DNA from: an uncultured Ruminococcus sp.
GTDB taxonomy: Bacteria > Bacillota_A > Clostridia > Oscillospirales > Ruminococcaceae
Assembly: GCA_946629405.1 (NCBI GenBank)
Contig: CAMOXW010000113.1
Location: 1-8,770, forward strand
Length of the DNA stretch: 8,770 nt
Direction: 5' to 3'
Shown: positions 5,575-8,770 of the stretch, piece by piece
Layout of the letters: the number at the start of each line of letters is the position of its first letter
Position numbering within the stretch: the first letter of the stretch is position 1
Notes under the pieces: generated by a model
The model's input: the letters and a program-made list of their open reading frames with translations, nothing else
What the model was told of the DNA's origin: nothing
Database searches by the model: none
Made by a program: the position numbers and the translations under genes

Positions 5575-5657
5575 AGCAATCAGGGAAGTTGCTGTCTGTA
5601 ATAACAGAGCAAGTTTACGAGCGGCAGCTCGGAGGGTACGACCTTCGGTTGCTTTTT
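5575..5657 (+). ncRNA. Attenuator-like RNA or small RNA candidate
   Basis: Four alternating complementary segments: AGCAA (5575-5579), TTGCT (5589-5593), AGCAA (5608-5612), TTGCT (5649-5653), the last running into TTTTT (5653-5657). Segments 1-2, 2-3 and 3-4 can each pair. Pairing 2-3 is reinforced by CTGT/ACAG (5596-5599 with 5604-5607). Pairing 3-4 encloses two small hairpins: CGAGC/GCTCG (5618-5622 with 5627-5631) and GAGGGT/ACCTTC (5632-5637 with 5641-5646). The 3-4 closing stem is only five pairs, so it would be a weak terminator. There is no clear promoter of its own, and the AraC gene promoter lies downstream, so its purpose is unclear. Confidence 0.35.
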
Positions 5658-5722
5658 GCGCTCAATGTGCATAAATATTTCTCTCACAATTATACAGATT
5701 CAACAAAGTTTTGGTTCGGAGC

Positions 5723-5751
5723 TTTACAAATTGTTCATAATGTACTATAAT
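5723..5751 (+). promoter_or_regulatory. Promoter of the AraC-family regulator operon
   Basis: TTTACA (-35, 5723-5728, five of six), 17-base spacer, TATAAT (-10, 5746-5751, six of six). Predicted start near 5758, about 50 bases before ATG 5807. An in-frame ATG at 5756 lies at the transcription start and is therefore not used. The spacer is AATTGTTCAT followed by AATGTA and one base, the same elements found in the xylanase promoter. Confidence 0.8.
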
Positions 5752-5806
5752 ATTAATGCAATATATGAAAGTATCCGCAATTATTGGGCAGATACGGAGG
5801 GATATT

Positions 5807-6670
5807 ATGATCAGACATCTTTCGGGCGATTACGAAACCGTTGAATACGATGAGAAAAAATACGTCCTTTTATACGATAATACCGATAATGAGGCTTATC
5901 CTATCCACTGGCACAGCGCCCTCGAAATCATAATGCCAGTCAGGAATTCCTATACCGTGAATGTCGGCGGTATCGACTTCTGTGCAGGCGAGAACGAGGT
6001 GCTCATAATCCCGTCCGGCGAGCTCCACAGTATGCCCGCTATCCCCGGACGGAGATATATCTTCCAGTGCGATAACGAGGTTCTTGAAGAACCGGCGTTT
6101 GAGTCCGTAATGCGAGGTATATCCTCCCCTATCATGATAACCGCTGACTCCGGCAGAGACCTCCATATCCTTGCGCGGAAGGCTGTTCTTGATATAGTTT
6201 CGCTCTACAGCTCAAAATCCGAGCTCGCAGACGTTAGGATATATATGGAGGTCATCAGACTGCTCACCGCCATCAGAGAGGATCAGCTCCGCCGCAGTCA
6301 GGAGAATATGGAGTGCGACGACGATAAGATAAACGAGTACAGCGAGAAGTTCGGCACAGTGCTGAAATACATCGACAACAACTATATGTACGATATCTCG
6401 CTCGATCAGCTTGCAAATGTCGCCGGCTACAGCAAGTACCATTTTTCGCGTATCTTCAAGCAGTACAACTCCATGTCCTATATCCAGTACATCAACGCAC
6501 GGCGCACTAAGGCTGCCGAGCAGCTCCTTTTCGAGCCGGATATCCCGATAACCGAGGTCGCAATGCGTTCCGGCTTCAAGAGCCTCACGACCTTCAACCG
6601 TATATTCAAGGAGATCAAGCACTGTACTCCCACAGACTTCAAGAAGCTCCTCGAAAAACGCACGCTATGA
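5807..6670 (+). CDS. AraC-family transcriptional regulator with cupin sensor domain
   Basis: 287 residues, cytoplasmic, typical AraC/XylS length. The start is set by GGAGGG at 5796-5801, five bases before ATG 5807. The N-terminal cupin-type sensor domain shows HWH (34-36) followed by Glu40 and a second motif IIPSGELHSM (67-76), the usual pattern in sugar-responsive members. The C-terminal DNA-binding domain (about 182-287) has two helix-turn-helix units: ISLDQLANVAGYSKYHFSRI (197-216) and a second at about 247-270 with ITEVAMRSGFKS. It lies between two genes for dockerin proteins and leads an apparent operon with the second of them, so control of plant-fibre genes is the natural inference. 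Its promoter shares an uncommon sequence with the xylanase promoter, so autoregulation together with xylanase control is plausible. The ligand (perhaps a xylo-oligosaccharide) is not shown by the sequence. Confidence 0.93.
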   Translation: MIRHLSGDYETVEYDEKKYVLLYDNTDNEAYPIHWHSALEIIMPVRNSYTVNVGGIDFCAGENEVLIIPSGELHSMPAIPGRRYIFQCDNEVLEEPAFESVMRGISSPIMITADSGRDLHILARKAVLDIVSLYSSKSELADVRIYMEVIRLLTAIREDQLRRSQENMECDDDKINEYSEKFGTVLKYIDNNYMYDISLDQLANVAGYSKYHFSRIFKQYNSMSYIQYINARRTKAAEQLLFEPDIPITEVAMRSGFKSLTTFNRIFKEIKHCTPTDFKKLLEKRTL

Positions 6671-6708
6671 CAGCATTTTATATGAATTTCAGTAAAGGGG
6701 TGTTTAAT

Positions 6709-7683
6709 ATGAAAAGATTCATCATTGCTCTTACTGCTGCGGCTGTTACTATGGGAGCCTCCGGGCTGAATGCTGCCGCGGCGTCCATACCTGCTGTCTC
6801 ACCGCGTGACGGCGTGACGATCAGCGGCACTACTCTCGGTGACCTTGATGGTACCGGTACGATCAATGCGGTCGATGCCTCAAAGCTCCTCGCTCTTTAT
6901 TCTGAGATGCAGAACAATACCCGCACAGTCAGCGATCACGAGATCAATATATGCGACGTCAACGGAAACGGCAAGCTCGATGCTGCCGACGCCTCCATGC
7001 TGCTCACATTCTATGCCGACAAAATGACCGGTCTTGACTGCTCAGTGATCCAGTACAGAAATTACCTCAGCGCAAGAAATGACGTCACCGCTGACAGAGT
7101 TACAAGGCGCTTCGACTGGGTGGACTACATTAGCGGCAAGGATACCGTCATCGAGGTCGAGTTTAACCGTGCATCCTACGATTACTACAAGACTGTCGCA
7201 AGGATCACAAATTACAGAGATTCCGGCGAATACCTCAACGAGGAGAATAACCGCAAGTTCGTCAGGTTTTTCGCAGATCAGATCACCTCTATCAGCGATG
7301 CGCGAGGCTATGACGACTACAATAAGATCCACCTCGCGGCGCAGTTCGTCCAGAGTATCCCCTATGATTACGATATCAATTCGCGAGGCCTTGAGGACTA
7401 CCCGAAGTACCCGATCGAAACTGTTTTTGAATACCGCGGAGACTGTGAGGACGTTGCGTTTTTCCTTGCTGGGATAATCCGTGAGTTCGGCTATGACGTT
7501 GCGATGCTGCTTTATGACGATCATATGGCACTCGGTGTTGCCGGAGTTCCCGGCGCGTCCGGAACTTACTATACAAGCGGAGGAAAGGATTACTTCTACC
7601 TTGAAGCAACTGGCTTCGGCTGGAAGCTCGGCGAAATTCCTGACGGCTACAGTTCATCCGGCGCCTATGTCTACCCGATGTAA
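6709..7683 (+). CDS. Secreted dockerin protein with transglutaminase-like (Cys-His) catalytic domain
   Basis: 324 residues. ATG 6709 is chosen because AAAGGGG (6694-6700) is eight bases upstream and MKRFIIALTAAAVTM begins a signal peptide, cleaved near residues 22-25. A type I dockerin follows directly at about 43-108: calcium loops DLDGTGTINAVD (45-56) and DVNGNGKLDAAD (83-94), each followed by an ASxLL helix. The rest (about 113-324) resembles bacterial and archaeal transglutaminase-like proteins: FVQSIPYDYD, YPKYPIETV, catalytic Cys246 in GDCEDVA, His272 in DDHMALGV, and a third site probably at Glu299 in YFYLEAT, followed by GWKLGEIP. It could be a protease, a protein cross-linker or an amidase on peptidoglycan or plant wall protein; the sequence does not decide. 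It starts 38 bp after the AraC stop without an intervening terminator, so co-transcription is likely. A strong terminator follows at 7705-7738. Confidence 0.88.
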   Translation: MKRFIIALTAAAVTMGASGLNAAAASIPAVSPRDGVTISGTTLGDLDGTGTINAVDASKLLALYSEMQNNTRTVSDHEINICDVNGNGKLDAADASMLLTFYADKMTGLDCSVIQYRNYLSARNDVTADRVTRRFDWVDYISGKDTVIEVEFNRASYDYYKTVARITNYRDSGEYLNEENNRKFVRFFADQITSISDARGYDDYNKIHLAAQFVQSIPYDYDINSRGLEDYPKYPIETVFEYRGDCEDVAFFLAGIIREFGYDVAMLLYDDHMALGVAGVPGASGTYYTSGGKDYFYLEATGFGWKLGEIPDGYSSSGAYVYPM

Positions 7684-7704
7684 GACAAAAACATACATAT
7701 ACAA

Positions 7705-7738
7705 AAAAGAGGGTCACTGTGACCCTCTTTTGTTTTTT
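7705..7738. terminator. Bidirectional intrinsic terminator between convergent genes
   Basis: Perfect twelve-pair stem (7705-7716 with 7720-7731) with a three-base CTG loop, followed by GTTTTTT on + and preceded by a run of A that gives the T-run on -. It lies 21 bases after the dockerin/transglutaminase stop and directly after the diaminopimelate dehydrogenase stop, so it can serve both. Confidence 0.92.
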
Positions 7739-7739
7739 A

Positions 7740-8729
7740 TTAAAGCATTGAAGCACGGAGTTCTTCTCCGCTGAGCTTCGAGAGATATGCAGGAGCAATG
7801 TCGAACGCTGTCTTACAGCCGGTAGCTCCCTCCTTGTAGAGCCTGCCGAGGGCTCTTGCATAGCAGATGAGCACACTTGCGGTAAACTCTGGGTTTGAAT
7901 CAAGCTTGAGCGAATACTCTATCATCTGGTGAGTTTTTTCACCGTCGCCTGTAAGACCGCTCCTCATGACAAATCCGCCGTGAGGCATCTTGTTGTGCTT
8001 CGCCTCGAACTCCTCCTCGGTGATGAAGTTTACAGTGGTATCGTACTCATCGAAGTAGTTCTTCATAGTCTTGATATCATTCTCGATCTTTGCAAGATCA
8101 GCACCTTCCTCAGGAACTACCCAGCACTCTCTGAGGTGCTTCTGGCGGGTTGTGAGCTCAGGCTGACTTCCGGAGCGTACAGCTTCCATAGCCGATTCTA
8201 TCGGAACAGTGTACTGTATTCCGCGCTTAACGCCTTCAACGCGGCGGATAGCGTCTGAATGTCCCTGGCTTACGCCCTTGCCCCAGAAGGTATAGCTCTT
8301 GCCGTTGGGGAGAATGGACTCAGCGTAAAGTCTGTTCAGTGAGAAAAGGCCGGGATCCCAACCAAGCGAGATGAAAGCAAGGTGGCCGCTCTCCTTCGCA
8401 GCCTTGTCAACATTTGCAAAGTGCTCGGGAATGCGTGCGTGAGTGTCAAAGCTGTCGATAACGTTGAAGCTCTTTGCGAGAGCGGGAGTCTGCTTAGGAA
8501 GGTCAGTAGCACTTCCTCCGCAGATTATCATAACGTCGATGCTGTCCTTCATAGCCTCGGCGTCGTCGATCCTGTAGACCTTTGCACCGTCAGTGAGGGG
8601 CTTTACAGTTTCGGGAGCGCGGCGGGTGAAGATACCAGCGAGCTCCATGTCGTCATTTTGTCTGATAGCAAGCTCAACGCCTCTGCCGAGGTTGCCGTAG
8701 CCTGCAATACCGATCCTTAATTTACCCAT
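7740..8729 (-). CDS. ddh: meso-Diaminopimelate dehydrogenase
   Basis: 329 residues, full family length. The enzyme reversibly and reductively aminates L-tetrahydrodipicolinate with NADPH and ammonia to give meso-diaminopimelate, the one-step branch to lysine and to the peptidoglycan cross-linker, in the cytoplasm. Seen in order: the Rossmann motif GIAGYGNLGRG (7-17), FTRR (34-37) at the NADP-phosphate site, CGGSATDLP (70-78), DSFDTHARI (92-100), GWDPGLFSLNR (123-133), and WGKGVSQGHSDAIRR (149-163) in the substrate-binding part. The whole length reads as a typical clostridial enzyme with nothing missing. The start is supported by AGGAGG on the minus strand (8744-8739), nine bases from the ATG. 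It is convergent with the dockerin/transglutaminase gene and separated from it by the shared terminator. No functional link with the neighbours is apparent. The promoter is beyond the right end of the window. Confidence 0.96.
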   Translation of the reverse strand: MGKLRIGIAGYGNLGRGVELAIRQNDDMELAGIFTRRAPETVKPLTDGAKVYRIDDAEAMKDSIDVMIICGGSATDLPKQTPALAKSFNVIDSFDTHARIPEHFANVDKAAKESGHLAFISLGWDPGLFSLNRLYAESILPNGKSYTFWGKGVSQGHSDAIRRVEGVKRGIQYTVPIESAMEAVRSGSQPELTTRQKHLRECWVVPEEGADLAKIENDIKTMKNYFDEYDTTVNFITEEEFEAKHNKMPHGGFVMRSGLTGDGEKTHQMIEYSLKLDSNPEFTASVLICYARALGRLYKEGATGCKTAFDIAPAYLSKLSGEELRASML

Positions 8730-8738
8730 ATGGAAATA

Positions 8739-8744
8739 CCTCCT
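8739..8744 (-). promoter_or_regulatory. Strong ribosome binding site of ddh
   Basis: AGGAGG on the minus strand, nine bases before the ATG at 8729. The remaining 26 bases to the window edge show no clear -10 or -35. Confidence 0.8.
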
Positions 8745-8770
8745 TGAAATACTGTACTCGCCTTTGAGCA

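Larger units (their letters stand above)
5442..5806. other. 365-bp intergenic region between xylanase and AraC-family genes
   Basis: Holds the xylanase terminator (5480-5518), a set of alternately complementary segments ending in TTTTT (5575-5657), an AT-rich stretch, the AraC gene promoter (5723-5751) and its ribosome binding site (5796-5801). No protein-coding frame with a ribosome binding site was found before 5807. Confidence 0.7.

Noticed and set aside
5632..5650. T-box riboswitch, suggested by GAGGGTACGACC before a T-run
   Set aside because: The T-box consensus (GGTGGNACCGCG) is not matched, no specifier hairpin was seen, and the downstream gene is not an aminoacyl-tRNA or amino-acid gene.
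5756..5806. Upstream in-frame ATG giving the AraC-family protein 17 more residues
   Set aside because: It lies at or before the predicted transcription start of the TTTACA/TATAAT promoter and lacks a ribosome binding site; ATG 5807 has GGAGGG.
6212..6622. Long open frames opposite the AraC-family, dockerin and diaminopimelate dehydrogenase genes
   Set aside because: They are shadows of strongly supported genes, without ribosome binding sites or recognisable domains.
1..8770. CRISPR arrays, tRNA or rRNA genes, insertion sequences
   Set aside because: None seen: no spaced identical repeats, no cloverleaf or rRNA-like stretch, no transposase or flanking terminal repeats.

Overview
The window looks like a chromosomal segment of a fibre-degrading Firmicute of the genus Ruminococcus, probably a cellulosome-producing relative of R. 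flavefaciens. The evidence is a secreted enzyme of five modules (GH11 xylanase, CBM22, dockerin, CBM22, CE4 esterase) joined by threonine-rich linkers, a second secreted protein with a dockerin, strong AGGAGG-type ribosome binding sites, and a diaminopimelate dehydrogenase. The genus is an inference from these features; no database search was possible.

Layout. 12-650 (+): small acidic lipoprotein, ended by a strong hairpin at 723-763. 884-1186 (-) and 1212-2018 (+): a single-domain rhodanese and a ThiF/MoeB-type E1-like enzyme, back to back with only 25 bp between their start codons. Perfect-consensus sigma-70/A promoters (TTGACA, 17 bp, TATAAT) lie outside the pair on both sides and point inward: 796-824 on + and 2132-2160 on -. 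2019-2549: a 531-bp gap holding the minus-strand promoter, an extended -10 on +, an inverted repeat, the xylanase promoter and a strongly folded mRNA leader. 2559-5441 (+): the cellulosomal xylanase/esterase, with a terminator at 5480-5518. 5442-5806: a 365-bp gap with that terminator, an attenuator-like set of alternating complementary segments, and the promoter of the next gene. 5807-6670 (+): AraC-family regulator. 6709-7683 (+): secreted dockerin plus transglutaminase-like protein, 38 bp behind it and probably co-transcribed. A bidirectional terminator at 7705-7738 separates this from the convergent meso-diaminopimelate dehydrogenase gene (8729-7740, -).

How the genes may work together. 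The xylanase/esterase and the transglutaminase-like protein would both dock onto scaffoldin cohesins outside the cell. The AraC regulator between them is a natural candidate to control them. Its own promoter shares an unusual sequence (AATTGTTCAT, then AATGTA one base before the -10) with the xylanase promoter, which suggests common control. Rhodanese and E1-like protein together suggest sulfur transfer to a ubiquitin-like sulfur carrier (thiamine, molybdopterin, or a cysteine or thio-tRNA route); no carrier gene is in view. The diaminopimelate dehydrogenase belongs to lysine and peptidoglycan biosynthesis and looks unrelated to its neighbours.
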